Positions 16,649-25,893 of a DNA stretch of 64,000 nt are shown here, piece by piece. Positions within the stretch are counted from its first letter, which is position 1. Every line of letters starts with the position of its first letter. The notes under the pieces are model-generated. The model saw only the letters and a list, made by a program, of their open reading frames with translations, was not told where the DNA came from and searched no databases. Origin of the DNA: Actinophytocola sp. (GTDB lineage Bacteria; Actinomycetota; Actinomycetes; Mycobacteriales; Pseudonocardiaceae); contig NZ_WHTD01000023.1 of the NCBI RefSeq assembly GCF_009379765.1, positions 1 to 64,000 on the forward strand. The letters are read 5' to 3'. The translations under genes were made by a program, and so were the position numbers.

Positions 16649-16720
16649 TTCCACCGGGGCTGGGGGCGCTCGGCAAGCCACGACCACACTGCCGTGGGGC
16701 GGCGGCGGGCTCCCTCAGCC

Positions 16721-19700
16721 TCAGCGGGCGAGCAGCTCCAACTGGGCGAGGGTGACCGTCGGCGCGCCGGTGTTCTCCGTGATGTCCAGCCGGTAGTGGG
16801 TGTACACGCCCGGGTCGGCCACCGCGAACGCCCTGGTCTGCCGGCGCCACGGGAACGTCTCCCGCGTCCGCTCGTCCAGCACGACCCAGTCCTCGCCGTC
16901 GGTCGATCCGCGCAGTGTCCAGCTGCGCGGGTCGTCCTGGCGGGTGCCCGAGGTGAGCGTGTAGTACCGCACGGTCGCGCCCTCGTCGCCGGACATGCGG
17001 AAGCCCACCCACGCGGTCGGCGTCTTGAACACGACCTGGGTGCGGCTCGTGTCGTCGAACAGCGCCGCCACCTTGACGCCCTCGCTGCCCTCCGCGTGCC
17101 CGTCGACGGCACGGGTGATGTCGACCATCGTCCGCGGCGGCGCGTCGGCGGTCGTGATCGACGGCGGCAGCGCCTCCACCCCGCCGGCCCAGTCGGTCGG
17201 CTCGGGGCCCATCTGGAAGTCGAGCACGGCGCCGTTCGCGACCAGCGCGTGCGGCAGGTACGCCTTGTCGTAGGACGACCCGTTGACCCGCAGGGCCTGC
17301 ACGTAGACGTTCGTGGGGCTGTTGTTCGGCGCGTTGACCACGATCTCGTTGCCGTTGGCCAGCGTGACGGTCGCCTTGCGGAACAGCGGCGAGCCGATCA
17401 CGTAGTCCGGGCTGCCGACCCGCAGCGGGTAGAACCCGAGCGCGCCGAACAGCCACCACGCCGACATCTCGCCGTTGTCCTCGTCGCCGAGGTAGCCCTG
17501 GCCGATCTCGCTGCCGGTGTAGAGCCGGGCCAGCACCTCACGCACCTTCTCCTGGGTGCGCCACGGCATCCCGGCGTAGGCATACATGTAGGGGATGTGG
17601 TGCGAGGGCTGGTTGCTGTGCCCGTACTGGCCCATCCGCACGTCCCGGGCCTCGGCCATCTCGTGGATCGACCGCCAGTACCTCCCGCGCGCCCGGCCGG
17701 TCTCCTGGGTGGTGAAGAACTCGTCGAGCTTCGTGCCGAGCGCGGTCCGGCCGCCGACGAGTGCGGCGAGCCCGGCCCCGTCGTGCGGCACGCTGAACGC
17801 GGTGTTCCAGCCGTTGGTCTCCACGTAGTCCCCGCCCCAGGCGCGCGGGTCGTAGGAGTTGGCCGAGTGCCGCCAGCGGCCGTTCTCCTTGCGCCCCTGG
17901 AAGAAGCCGGTGCTCGGGTCGAACGAGTGGACGTAGTTCAGCGCCCGGTCCATGAAGTACTCGTGCTGTTCCTTGTCGCCGAGCGCCTGGGCGAGCTGCG
18001 CGATGCCGAAGTCGTTGACGCAGCCCTCGAGCGTCCAGGACAGGCCCGACCCGGTCGAGGTCGGCGTGTAGCCGAGGAAGACCGACCGGCGGAGGCCCTT
18101 GCGGCCGACCGCGCCCGAGGGCGGGGCGACGGTGGCGTTGCGCACCGCGGCCTCGTAGGCGACCTGGACGTCGAAGCCGCGCACGCCCTTGAGGTAGGCG
18201 TCGGCGAACGCGACGTCGGAGCTGGTGCCGGTCATGAGGTCGGCGTGGCCGGGAGAGGACCAGCGCGCGGTCCACCCGCCGTCCTGGTACTGCCGCAGGA
18301 ACCCGGCGACGAGCTCACCGCAGTGGGCGGGGTCGAGCAGCGCGTAGGCCGGCCAGGTGGTGCGGTAGGTGTCCCAGAACCCGTTGTTCACATACGCCCG
18401 CCCGGGCACGAGCACCGCGCCGGTCTGGGTGGGCGTGTTCTTCTTGGCCGGGCCCACGAACGGGCTCGCGTAGGCCAGGGTCGGCCGGTCCTCGGTGCCG
18501 GTGTTCTCGTGGATGCCGTTGGGGTAGAGGTGCAGCCGGTAGAGGTTGGAGTAGAGGGTGACGAGCTGGTCCTCGGTCGCACCCTCGACCTCGACGCGGC
18601 CGAGCCGGGCGTCCCACGCCTGCGCCGCGCGCTCGCGGACGGTCTCGAAAGTGTCCTCGTCCGCGATCTCCTGCCACAGGTTGCGCTTGGCCTGCGCCAC
18701 GCTGATCAGCGAGGTGGCGACCCGCATCGTGACGACGGTCCGGCCGGCCGGGTCGGGCTCGAACCGCAGGTAGCCGGAGACCTTGCGGGACAGGCCGCGC
18801 CAGAGCTTGCCGCTGGCGGCGATCGCCCGGTCGAAGGTGGCGTGGACGAACATCCTGGTCGCGCCGGCGGACAGTCCACTTCGGACGTCCGTGTAGCCGG
18901 ACACGGTGCCGCCCACCGGGTCCAGGGTCAGCCGGCCGCGCCGGTTGACGTTGTCGAAGATCAGGTTGGCGTCCTCGCCGGGGAAGGTGAACCGCAGCAG
19001 CGCCGCGTGGTCGGTCGGCGCGACGTCGGCGCGGATGCCGTTGGTGAACCGCACGCCGTAGTGGTGCGGCAGCGCGATCTCGTTGGCGTGCCGGAAGGTC
19101 AGCGCGCGGGCGCGGCGGCCCGCCCGGGGCCTGCGGACCGCGTTCGAGGGCAGCACCTGAAAGGTCTGCCGGTCGCCCATCCACGGGCTGGGCTGGTGGC
19201 TCACCGACAGCGCCTGCAGCGCCGGCAGGTTCCGGTCGTTGTTGGCCCGCTGGTAGGTGTAGATCCAGTCCAACCGGCCGGCGTCGGTGACCGGGGTCCA
19301 GAAGTTGAACCCGTGCGGCACGGCGGTCGCCGGGAAGGTGTTGCCGCGCGAGTACCCCTTGGTCGAGTTGCTGCCGCGGGTGGTGACGACGTACTCGGCG
19401 GGCCTGCGCGACTCGGGCCTCGGCTTGTCGGCGATCGCGATGTCGTCCACCCAGCCGGCGAACTCCGCGGGCCCGGTCGTGTTCTCGTAGCCGAGCAGCA
19501 CCTTGACGACGACCTTGCCCTCGGCGACCGCGCCGATCCGCACCGAGCGGTGGTTCCACTGGTTGGGCGCGAGCGCCTTGGACTCGCCCTGCGCGCGCGG
19601 CGTCAGCGAGAACCCGAGCTGGTCGGTGACGCCGAGCTCGGAGAGCAGCGTGCCGTCGTCGAAGGCCAGGTCGACGGCCACGAACGTGCTCGGGTGGCGC

Positions 19701-20023
19701 AGGTCGTCGCCGAGCAGGTCGGGATGGATCACGTAGGAGAGCTCGGTGTCCCGCGCGACGAGCATGTCGACGAGGAACAGCTTGTTCACCACGTGCGCGG
19801 CCTCGCGGCCGGTGTGCGAGCCCTGGTAGCGCAGCGCCCGGATGCCGGTGAACCCGACGCCGACCTTGCCGGTGTAGGGCTTGCCAGGGCCACCGCCCTC
19901 CCGGGTGCTCATGGTCGCGCCGTCGGATCTCGGCCGGTTGTCCCGGCCGATGTCGACGACGTCGATCCACGTCAGCGGGGGATCGACGTTCTCGAACGAG
20001 GAGAAGAAGCCCCGAGCACTCAT
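16721..20023 (-). CDS. GH92 alpha-mannosidase with a C-terminal discoidin-like domain
   Basis: A 1,100-residue glycoside hydrolase family 92 enzyme, calcium-dependent exo-alpha-mannosidases acting on mannan or N-glycans. Hallmarks are NNGFWDTYRTTWPAYALLDP near residue 545, TLEGCVNDFGIAQLAQALGD, and LGDEDNGEMSAWWLFGALGF near 850. The N-terminal beta-sandwich starts directly at residue 8 (SSFENVDPPLTWID). The last 140 residues (VRYYTLTSGTRQDDPRSWTL, STDGEDWVVLDE) form an F5/8 type C (discoidin) carbohydrate-binding domain. No signal peptide is seen at the ATG used (20,023, GAGGAG upstream), which is unusual for this family. It is transcribed alone, divergent from the SCO6745-type gene. Confidence 0.9.
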   Translation of the reverse strand: MSARGFFSSFENVDPPLTWIDVVDIGRDNRPRSDGATMSTREGGGPGKPYTGKVGVGFTGIRALRYQGSHTGREAAHVVNKLFLVDMLVARDTELSYVIHPDLLGDDLRHPSTFVAVDLAFDDGTLLSELGVTDQLGFSLTPRAQGESKALAPNQWNHRSVRIGAVAEGKVVVKVLLGYENTTGPAEFAGWVDDIAIADKPRPESRRPAEYVVTTRGSNSTKGYSRGNTFPATAVPHGFNFWTPVTDAGRLDWIYTYQRANNDRNLPALQALSVSHQPSPWMGDRQTFQVLPSNAVRRPRAGRRARALTFRHANEIALPHHYGVRFTNGIRADVAPTDHAALLRFTFPGEDANLIFDNVNRRGRLTLDPVGGTVSGYTDVRSGLSAGATRMFVHATFDRAIAASGKLWRGLSRKVSGYLRFEPDPAGRTVVTMRVATSLISVAQAKRNLWQEIADEDTFETVRERAAQAWDARLGRVEVEGATEDQLVTLYSNLYRLHLYPNGIHENTGTEDRPTLAYASPFVGPAKKNTPTQTGAVLVPGRAYVNNGFWDTYRTTWPAYALLDPAHCGELVAGFLRQYQDGGWTARWSSPGHADLMTGTSSDVAFADAYLKGVRGFDVQVAYEAAVRNATVAPPSGAVGRKGLRRSVFLGYTPTSTGSGLSWTLEGCVNDFGIAQLAQALGDKEQHEYFMDRALNYVHSFDPSTGFFQGRKENGRWRHSANSYDPRAWGGDYVETNGWNTAFSVPHDGAGLAALVGGRTALGTKLDEFFTTQETGRARGRYWRSIHEMAEARDVRMGQYGHSNQPSHHIPYMYAYAGMPWRTQEKVREVLARLYTGSEIGQGYLGDEDNGEMSAWWLFGALGFYPLRVGSPDYVIGSPLFRKATVTLANGNEIVVNAPNNSPTNVYVQALRVNGSSYDKAYLPHALVANGAVLDFQMGPEPTDWAGGVEALPPSITTADAPPRTMVDITRAVDGHAEGSEGVKVAALFDDTSRTQVVFKTPTAWVGFRMSGDEGATVRYYTLTSGTRQDDPRSWTLRGSTDGEDWVVLDERTRETFPWRRQTRAFAVADPGVYTHYRLDITENTGAPTVTLAQLELLAR

Positions 20024-20096
20024 TTCCGCGACGCTCCTCACAGGGTTGGACTGCCGCCGGTGGCGCATGATCCTAGAGACCCCGAAGGAGGCACCC

Positions 20097-20948
20097 ATGC
20101 ACCCGGCCCGCCGACTGTGGACCGCACTGGAGCCACTGCACGACGTCGTGTACTTCGCCCCGGAGGTCCGGGACACCGGAAAGGGCCTCGGCCTGCGGGG
20201 TTTCTGGATGACCTACTTCGCGTTCCGGGCGGCGCCGTTCGGGCCGGTCGGGGCGGGTGCGGTGGTCGCCACGTTCGCCGGGTTCGAGCCGTCGATGGTG
20301 GCCAAGGCGGTGCCCGACGCGTGGTCGCGGACCACCCCGGCGCGGTGCTTGGCGGCCCGCTCGGAGGTGGCGGTGGCGGTGTTGCGGAAGGTAGGGGTGT
20401 CCGAGCAGGCGTGTGCCGAGGCGGTCGGCGCGCTGGCGCCGGTGGCGGCGTCGGCCGACGCGACCGGGCGGGCGCTGTACGCGGCGAACGCGGAGCTGCC
20501 GCTGCCGGAGGACCCGGTCGCCGCGTTGTGGCAGCTGGCGACGACGTTGCGCGAGCACCGCGGCGACGGGCACGTCGCGGCGCTGCTGACGGCCGGGGTG
20601 TCGGGGCTGGAGGCGTTGTTGCTGCAGGTCGGCCTCGGGAAGTTCCCGGACCGGCTGATGCGCACGGTGCGCGGCTGGTCCGAGGACGCGTGGGCCGCCG
20701 CGGCGGACGGGCTCCGGTCGCGCGGGCTGCTCGCCGCCGACGGGACGCTCACCGAGGCGGGCGCCGACCTGCTCGAGTCGGTGGAGGTGGCGACCGACGA
20801 GCGGGCGTGGAGCGGCGCCCTCTCCCCACTCGGGTCCGACGGGGTCGAGCAGGTGGTGGCGGTGCTGCGGCCGTCGGTGGTGACCCTGTGGTCCTCGGGC
20901 GTGCTGCCGGACCTGAACCCGACCGGGCTGCCGCCGCAACTCGCTTGA
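20097..20948 (+). CDS. SCO6745-family protein
   Basis: A 283-residue soluble protein with GAAGGAGG eight bases before its ATG. Features such as ARRLWTALEPLHDVVYFAPE, MTYFAFRAAPFGPVG and LRSRGLLAADGTLTEAGADL match the conserved actinobacterial 'SCO6745 family', in which the C-terminal half resembles a winged-helix domain. The function is unknown. It is the first of three tightly spaced genes with an ABC exporter and an acetyltransferase. Confidence 0.75.
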   Translation: MHPARRLWTALEPLHDVVYFAPEVRDTGKGLGLRGFWMTYFAFRAAPFGPVGAGAVVATFAGFEPSMVAKAVPDAWSRTTPARCLAARSEVAVAVLRKVGVSEQACAEAVGALAPVAASADATGRALYAANAELPLPEDPVAALWQLATTLREHRGDGHVAALLTAGVSGLEALLLQVGLGKFPDRLMRTVRGWSEDAWAAAADGLRSRGLLAADGTLTEAGADLLESVEVATDERAWSGALSPLGSDGVEQVVAVLRPSVVTLWSSGVLPDLNPTGLPPQLA

Positions 20949-20981
20949 CCTCGACCTCGGTCGACCTCCTACCTTGTCGGC

Positions 20982-22863
20982 ATGGACATGGAGACGACCG
21001 CGTGGATGTCGTTGTACAACACGATGAACGCCACCGACGACCGCCGGCCGTTCGCCGTGGCGACGCTGCGCCGGATCGGCGGGTTCGCCCGGCCGCACCG
21101 GCGGATGCTCGGCTGGTTCCTGCTGCTGAGCGTGGTGACCGCGGTGCTGGCGGTGGCCACGCCGGTGCTCGCCGGCCGGGTGGTGGACGCCATCGTCGAT
21201 GCCGAGCCGCTGCGGGTCGTCGTCGTGATAGCCGTGCTGATCGCGGTGATCGCGGTGGCGGAGTCCGCGCTCGGGCTGGTCGCGCGGTGGTTGTCGGCCA
21301 GCATCGGTGAGGGGCTGATCCTCGACCTGCGCACCACGGTGTACGACCACGTGCAGCGGATGCCGATCGCGTTCTTCATGCGGACCCGGACCGGCGCGCT
21401 GGTCTCGCGGCTGAACAACGACGTGGTGAGCGCGCAGAACGCGTTCAGCAACACGCTGTCCGGGGTGCTCGCCAACCTCGTGACGCTGGCGCTGACGCTC
21501 GTGGTGATGCTCGGGGTGTCCTGGCAGATCACGTTGATGACGCTGGTGCTGCTGCCGGTGTTCGTGGTGCCGGCGCGGCGGATGGGTGCGCGGCTGGCGC
21601 GCCTGGAGCGGGAGGCGGCCAACCACAACGCGGTGATGAGCACGCAGATGACCGAGCGGTTCTCGGCGCCGGGCGCGACGCTGGTGAAGCTGTTCGGGCG
21701 GCCGGCCGAGGAGTCGGCGGAGTTCGCGCTGCGGGCGCGGCGGGTGCGGGACATCGGCGTGCGGACCGCCATGGTGCAGTCGATCTTCATTACGGCGCTG
21801 ACCCTGGTCTCCGCGCTGGCGTTGGCGCTGGTGTACGGGTTCGGCGGATACTTCGCGCTGGTCGGGTCGCTCGAGCCGGGCGCGGTGGTGGCGCTGGCGT
21901 TGCTGCTTACCCGGCTGTACGCGCCGCTGACGTCGCTGGCGAGCGCGCGGGTGGAGGTGATGAGCGCGCTGGTGTCGTTCGAGCGGGTCTTCGAGGTGCT
22001 GGACCTGCGGCCGCTGATCGTCGAGGCCGACTCGCCGGTGACCGTGCCGGAGGGCGGGGTGTCGGTGGAGCTCGACGGGCTGTCGTTCGGCTACCCGTCG
22101 GCGGACAAGGTGTCGCTGGCGTCGCTGGAGGAGGTCGCGAAGCTCGACAAGCGCGGCGGGGTCGAGGTGCTGCACGACGTGTCGTTCCGGGTGGAGCCGG
22201 GGCAGGTGGTGGCGCTGGTCGGGTCGTCGGGGGCGGGGAAGTCGACGATCGCCTCGCTCGTGCCGCGGCTGTACGACGTGGACTCCGGTGCGGTCCGGCT
22301 GTCCGGTGTGGACGTTCGGGGCCTGTCGTTCGGGTCGCTGCGGGGACACCGTGGGGCTGGTGACCCAGGACGGGCACCTGTTCCACGAGTCGGTGCGGGC
22401 GAACCTGTTGCTGGCCCGGCCGTCGGCCACCGAGGACGAGCTGTGGTCGGCGCTGCGCAGGGCCCGGCTCGACTCGTTGGTGTCGTCGCTGCCGGACGGG
22501 TTGGACACGGTGGTGGGGGAGCGCGGGTACCGGCTCTCCGGCGGGGAGCGGCAGCGGCTGACGATCGCGCGGCTCCTGCTCGCGCGGCAGCGGGTGGTGA
22601 TCCTGGACGAGGCGACGGCGCACCTGGACAACACGTCGGAGGCGGCGGTGCAGGCGGCGTTGACCGAGGCGCTGGCCGGGCGGACCGCGCTGGTGATCGC
22701 ACACCGGCTGTCGACGGTGCGGGCGGCGGACCTGATCCTGGTGATCGAGGACGGCCGGATCGTCGAGCGCGGCACCCACACGTCGCTGCTGGCCGCGGGC
22801 GGGCGCTACGACGAGCTGTACCGGACGCAGTTCGCGGCGGAGCCGGGGGGCGTGCGTGCTTGA
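20982..22863 (+). pseudogene. ABC exporter (fused permease-ATPase) with one +1 frameshift
   Basis: The protein has a full ABC exporter layout: six membrane spans (residues about 35-325) followed by an ATPase with Walker A GSSGAGKST. The frame then breaks in the GGGG run at 22,342-22,345. From there another frame continues without loss: DTVGLVTQDGHLFHESVRAN (Q-loop), RLSGGERQRLTIARLLLA (signature), VVILDEATAHLDN (Walker B) and IAHRLSTVRAADLILVIEDG, to the stop at 22,861. Removing one G restores about 625 residues with no other damage. It is either a recent knock-out or a base-calling error in a G run. The GNAT gene overlaps its end by eight bases. Confidence 0.85.
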
Positions 22864-23587
22864 CGAGCTGATGCGCCGCGGCTGGCCCGCGCTGTCCGAA
22901 GTGGACGTGTCCGGGTGGGTGGCGCGGATCTCGGGTGGGGTGACGCAGCGGGCGAACTCGGTGGCACCGCTGGCCGCCCCGCCGGATGTCGGCACGGCGC
23001 TGTCGCGGGTGGAGCGGCTGTACGGCTCGCACGGCCTGCCGGCGGTCTTCCAGCTGGGCCCGTCGGTGCACCCGGCCGACCTGGACTCCGTGCTGGCGGC
23101 GCGGGGGTACCGGTACGGCTCGCCGACGACGGTCGAGGTGGCATCGGTCGCGCAGGTGCTGGATCTGCTTCCCGACGGCGTGCCGGTGGCCGTCGCGGCG
23201 GAACCGGACGAGGAGTGGATGGACCTGTGGTGGGCGGTCGACGGCCGCGGCGACGACGCGGCACGGGACGTGGCCCGGTGGATCCTCACCGCGGGACCGG
23301 CGCTGTACGGGACCGTTCGGTCCGAGGGCACGGTGGCCGCGGTGGCGCGGCTCGCCACCGTCGACGACTGGGGTGGCCTGTACTGCATGGCGGTCCGCCC
23401 CGGCGCCCGGCGGCGCGGCCTGGGTTCGGTGGTGCTGCGCGGCCTGCTCGCACACGCGGCGACCGAGGGCGTCCGACACTGCTGGCTGCAGGTGCGCGCG
23501 GAGAGCTCGGGCGCGCGGGCGCTGTACGCGCGGGCCGGGTTCGCCGAGGCGGCCCGCTACCACTACCGCACCCAACCCACCCCCTGA
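22856..23587 (+). CDS. GNAT acetyltransferase, Rv0428c-like
   Basis: A 243-residue protein with a C-terminal GNAT fold: motif A reads MAVRPGARRRGLGSVVLRGL near residue 182, followed by LYARAGFAEAARYHYR at the end. The N-terminal half is a degenerate second GNAT-like domain (VFQLGPSVHPADLDSVLAAR). This two-part layout fits the mycobacterial Rv0428c group. GTG at 22,856 overlaps the end of the ABC exporter gene. The acceptor substrate is unknown. Confidence 0.82.
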   Translation: MLDELMRRGWPALSEVDVSGWVARISGGVTQRANSVAPLAAPPDVGTALSRVERLYGSHGLPAVFQLGPSVHPADLDSVLAARGYRYGSPTTVEVASVAQVLDLLPDGVPVAVAAEPDEEWMDLWWAVDGRGDDAARDVARWILTAGPALYGTVRSEGTVAAVARLATVDDWGGLYCMAVRPGARRRGLGSVVLRGLLAHAATEGVRHCWLQVRAESSGARALYARAGFAEAARYHYRTQPTP

Positions 23588-23601
23588 CCAGCACTCGCGG
23601 G

Positions 23602-24909
23602 TCAGGTCGTGGACAGGAAGCGGTCCAGGACGTTGGCGCCGAAGCGGAGGCCGTCCACCGGGACGCGTTCGTCCACGCCGTGGGCCATGAGCCTGTGGTC
23701 GAAGTTCTCCGGGAGCCACAGCGGGGCGAAGCCGTAGCAGTCGATGCCCAGGCCGGCGAACGCCTTGGCGTCCGTGCCGCCGCCCATGCAGAACGGGACC
23801 ACCACCGAGCCCGGGTCCTCCGCCTCGATCGCCGCCGCCATCGCGGTGAACCACTCGGCGTCGACCGGGGCTTGGACTGCCCGCTGGTGGGCAACGAACT
23901 CACGCCGCACGTCCGGGCCGAGGAGGCGGTCGACCTCGGCGAGGAACGCGTCCTCGGTGCCCGGCAGGAGCCGGGTGTCCACCTCGGCGTGCGCCACGCC
24001 GGGGATGACATTCACCTTGTAGCCGGCCGAGAGGACCGTCGGCGTCGTGCTGTTGCGGACCGTGTTCTCCGCGATCTTCGCCGCGGCGCCGAAGCGGCGG
24101 AGCGTGCCGTCCACGTCGGCCAGGTCGACCTCGATACCGAGCGCGGCACCGGTCCGCTCGAAGAACGCGCGTACCGTGGGGGTCAGCACCACCGGCCACT
24201 CGTGCGCGGTCAGCCGCTGCAGTGCCGCGAGCAGCTTGACCACCGCGTTGTCGTCGTTGCGGCGGGAGCCGTGGCCTGCCCTGCCGGTGGCGGTGAGCCG
24301 CATGTGCGCCGTGCCGCGCTCGGCCGTCGCCACCGGGTAGAGCCGGACCGGCTCGCCGGCCGCGGACGACGCGCGGACCGTGTAACCGCCCGACTCACCG
24401 ATGGCCGCGACGCAGCCGTCGAACAGCGACCGGTGCTCCTCGACGAGCCAGTGGGCACCCCACGCGCCCGTGTCCTCCTCGTCGGCCACGAACGCCAGCA
24501 CGATGTCCCGCCGCGGCCCCCGACCCTCCGAGGACCAGCGGTGCAGCACTGCGAGCAGCGTGGCGCACATGTCCTTCATGTCCACCGCGCCGCGCCCCCA
24601 CACGAAGCCGTCGCGGATCTCGCCGGCGAACGGCGGCACGGTCCACTCGGCGGCGTCCGCGGGCACCACGTCGAGGTGGGCGTGCACCAGCAGCGGCGCC
24701 AGCGACGGGTCCGACCCGGCCACCCGCGCGATGACGTTGCTGCGCCGCGGCGAGCGCTCCATCAGCGTGGGCGCGAGACCCGCCGCGGACAGGTGCGACG
24801 CGACGAACTCCGCGGCCTCCCGCTCGCCCTCCGACGATCCGCCGCCGAGGTTGGTCGTGTCGAACCTGATCAGCTGCGCGCACAGTTCCTCGACGGTCTC
24901 GATGCTCAC
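23602..24909 (-). CDS. M20 family metallopeptidase (paralogue)
   Basis: A 435-residue di-zinc peptidase clearly related to the gene at 7,440: VHAHLDVVPADAAEW, GRGAVDMKDMCATLL, VADEEDTGAWG, GRAGHGSRRNDDNAV and GGGTDAKAFAGLGID. The first metal motif is H-A-H-x-D, also accepted in the family. GTG at 24,909 is used, with CGGAG ten bases upstream. It lies 56 bases downstream of the D-aminopeptidase gene on the same strand, so it probably trims the products of that enzyme, with the divergent dpp operon supplying peptides. Confidence 0.88.
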   Translation of the reverse strand: MSIETVEELCAQLIRFDTTNLGGGSSEGEREAAEFVASHLSAAGLAPTLMERSPRRSNVIARVAGSDPSLAPLLVHAHLDVVPADAAEWTVPPFAGEIRDGFVWGRGAVDMKDMCATLLAVLHRWSSEGRGPRRDIVLAFVADEEDTGAWGAHWLVEEHRSLFDGCVAAIGESGGYTVRASSAAGEPVRLYPVATAERGTAHMRLTATGRAGHGSRRNDDNAVVKLLAALQRLTAHEWPVVLTPTVRAFFERTGAALGIEVDLADVDGTLRRFGAAAKIAENTVRNSTTPTVLSAGYKVNVIPGVAHAEVDTRLLPGTEDAFLAEVDRLLGPDVRREFVAHQRAVQAPVDAEWFTAMAAAIEAEDPGSVVVPFCMGGGTDAKAFAGLGIDCYGFAPLWLPENFDHRLMAHGVDERVPVDGLRFGANVLDRFLSTT

Positions 24910-24957
24910 TCCGACAAGCTCCGTTCGGTCTGGATGCTCACTCCGACAAGCTCCGTT
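24894..24957. repeat. Two tandem 32-base copies over an M20 gene start
   Basis: Copies at 24,894-24,925 and 24,926-24,957 differ at one base. Each contains the ribosome site and GTG of the M20 gene, so the second copy could offer a second, out-of-frame start 32 bases upstream. It looks like a recent slippage duplication in the leader. Confidence 0.85.
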
Positions 24958-24965
24958 CGGGCGGC

Positions 24966-25793
24966 TCACCCATAGCTGCCCTCCACCGCACCGCTGGCTA
25001 TCGCGGTGACCACCTTGAACGCCTTCATCGCGTCGGTCATCGACGCGGCGTCGAAACCGACCCGGCGCACCTCCAGCTGGTCCACCGTCGGCACCACCGC
25101 GGCGGCCGCGGCCAGGTGCGCCGCGTCGAACTCCACCTCGATACGGTGCCCGCTCGCCGATCCGGCGAACCGGCCGGCCCTCGCCATGCCCAGGTGCGCC
25201 TGCTCGGTGATCGCGGCCGCGGTCACCGCGGGCGGCGTGCAGATCGCGGCGTAGCGGGACACGCACTCCTTCACCGCGACGCTCCGCGCGTCCGGCGCGT
25301 ACTCACCCGCGTCCTCGCAGGTCAGGTCGTCGCCGGTGACCAGGAGCACCGGCACGCCGTGCTCGGCGGCGAGCGCGGCGTTGAGCCGGCCCTCGCTCGC
25401 CCGCACCCCGTCCAGGAACACCCCGGTGATCTGGTTCGGCAGGTAGGTGTGGGACAGCACACCTTCGACGCCGGCGGCCGCGTGGTAGCCCAGGAACACC
25501 ACGCCGTCCACGCCCGAGTCGATGCCCTGCATCATCGACAGCGGCTTGTGCCTGCCGGTGAGCATCCGCGCCCGCGGGTCGAGGTCCTCGAGCAGGATGT
25601 TGCGTTGCGACGAGTGCGCCTCGTTCACCAGGACGTCGGTCGCGCCGCCCGCGAACAGCCCCTCGACGCAGGCGTTCACGTCCCCGGTGAACATCTTCCG
25701 GAAGCGCTGCCACTGCTCGGTCCCGACCTCGACGTCCGCGGTCCACGTGACGCCCGTCGCGCCTTCCATGTCGGCTGAAATCATGATCCGCAC
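24966..25793 (-). CDS. D-aminopeptidase, M55 family (DppA-type)
   Basis: A protein of about 275 residues of peptidase family M55, zinc enzymes that release N-terminal D-amino acids, named for Bacillus DppA. The start MISADMEGATGV carries the metal-binding SADMEG motif; VNEAHSSQRNIL, GYHAAAGV and VTGDDLTCEDA follow. GTG at 25,793 is chosen because family members begin with 'I-x-ISADMEG'; GTG at 25,802 is equally possible. It is divergent from an oligopeptide/dipeptide ABC operon and upstream of an M20 peptidase, as expected for use of D-amino-acid dipeptides from the cell wall. Confidence 0.9.
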   Translation of the reverse strand: MRIMISADMEGATGVTWTADVEVGTEQWQRFRKMFTGDVNACVEGLFAGGATDVLVNEAHSSQRNILLEDLDPRARMLTGRHKPLSMMQGIDSGVDGVVFLGYHAAAGVEGVLSHTYLPNQITGVFLDGVRASEGRLNAALAAEHGVPVLLVTGDDLTCEDAGEYAPDARSVAVKECVSRYAAICTPPAVTAAAITEQAHLGMARAGRFAGSASGHRIEVEFDAAHLAAAAAVVPTVDQLEVRRVGFDAASMTDAMKAFKVVTAIASGAVEGSYG

Positions 25794-25893
25794 AGGGTTC
25801 ACGTTACGGCTTGGTACACGTCGCCGACACTCATTGACTTTTTCAACCCATAAGTGGTTACTTCCTCTCAACTATCAGGAAGAGGTGATCATC

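Noticed and set aside
16694-21310. A 1,538-codon open frame on the plus strand.
   Set aside because: It is antisense to the GH92 gene, runs across several real genes, is full of Gly/Arg/Pro/Val repeats and has no recognisable domain. It comes from the strong GC bias at third codon positions.
20073-22781. A 902-codon minus-strand open frame.
   Set aside because: It is antisense to the SCO6745-type and ABC exporter genes, has Arg/His/Pro-rich composition and no ribosome site.
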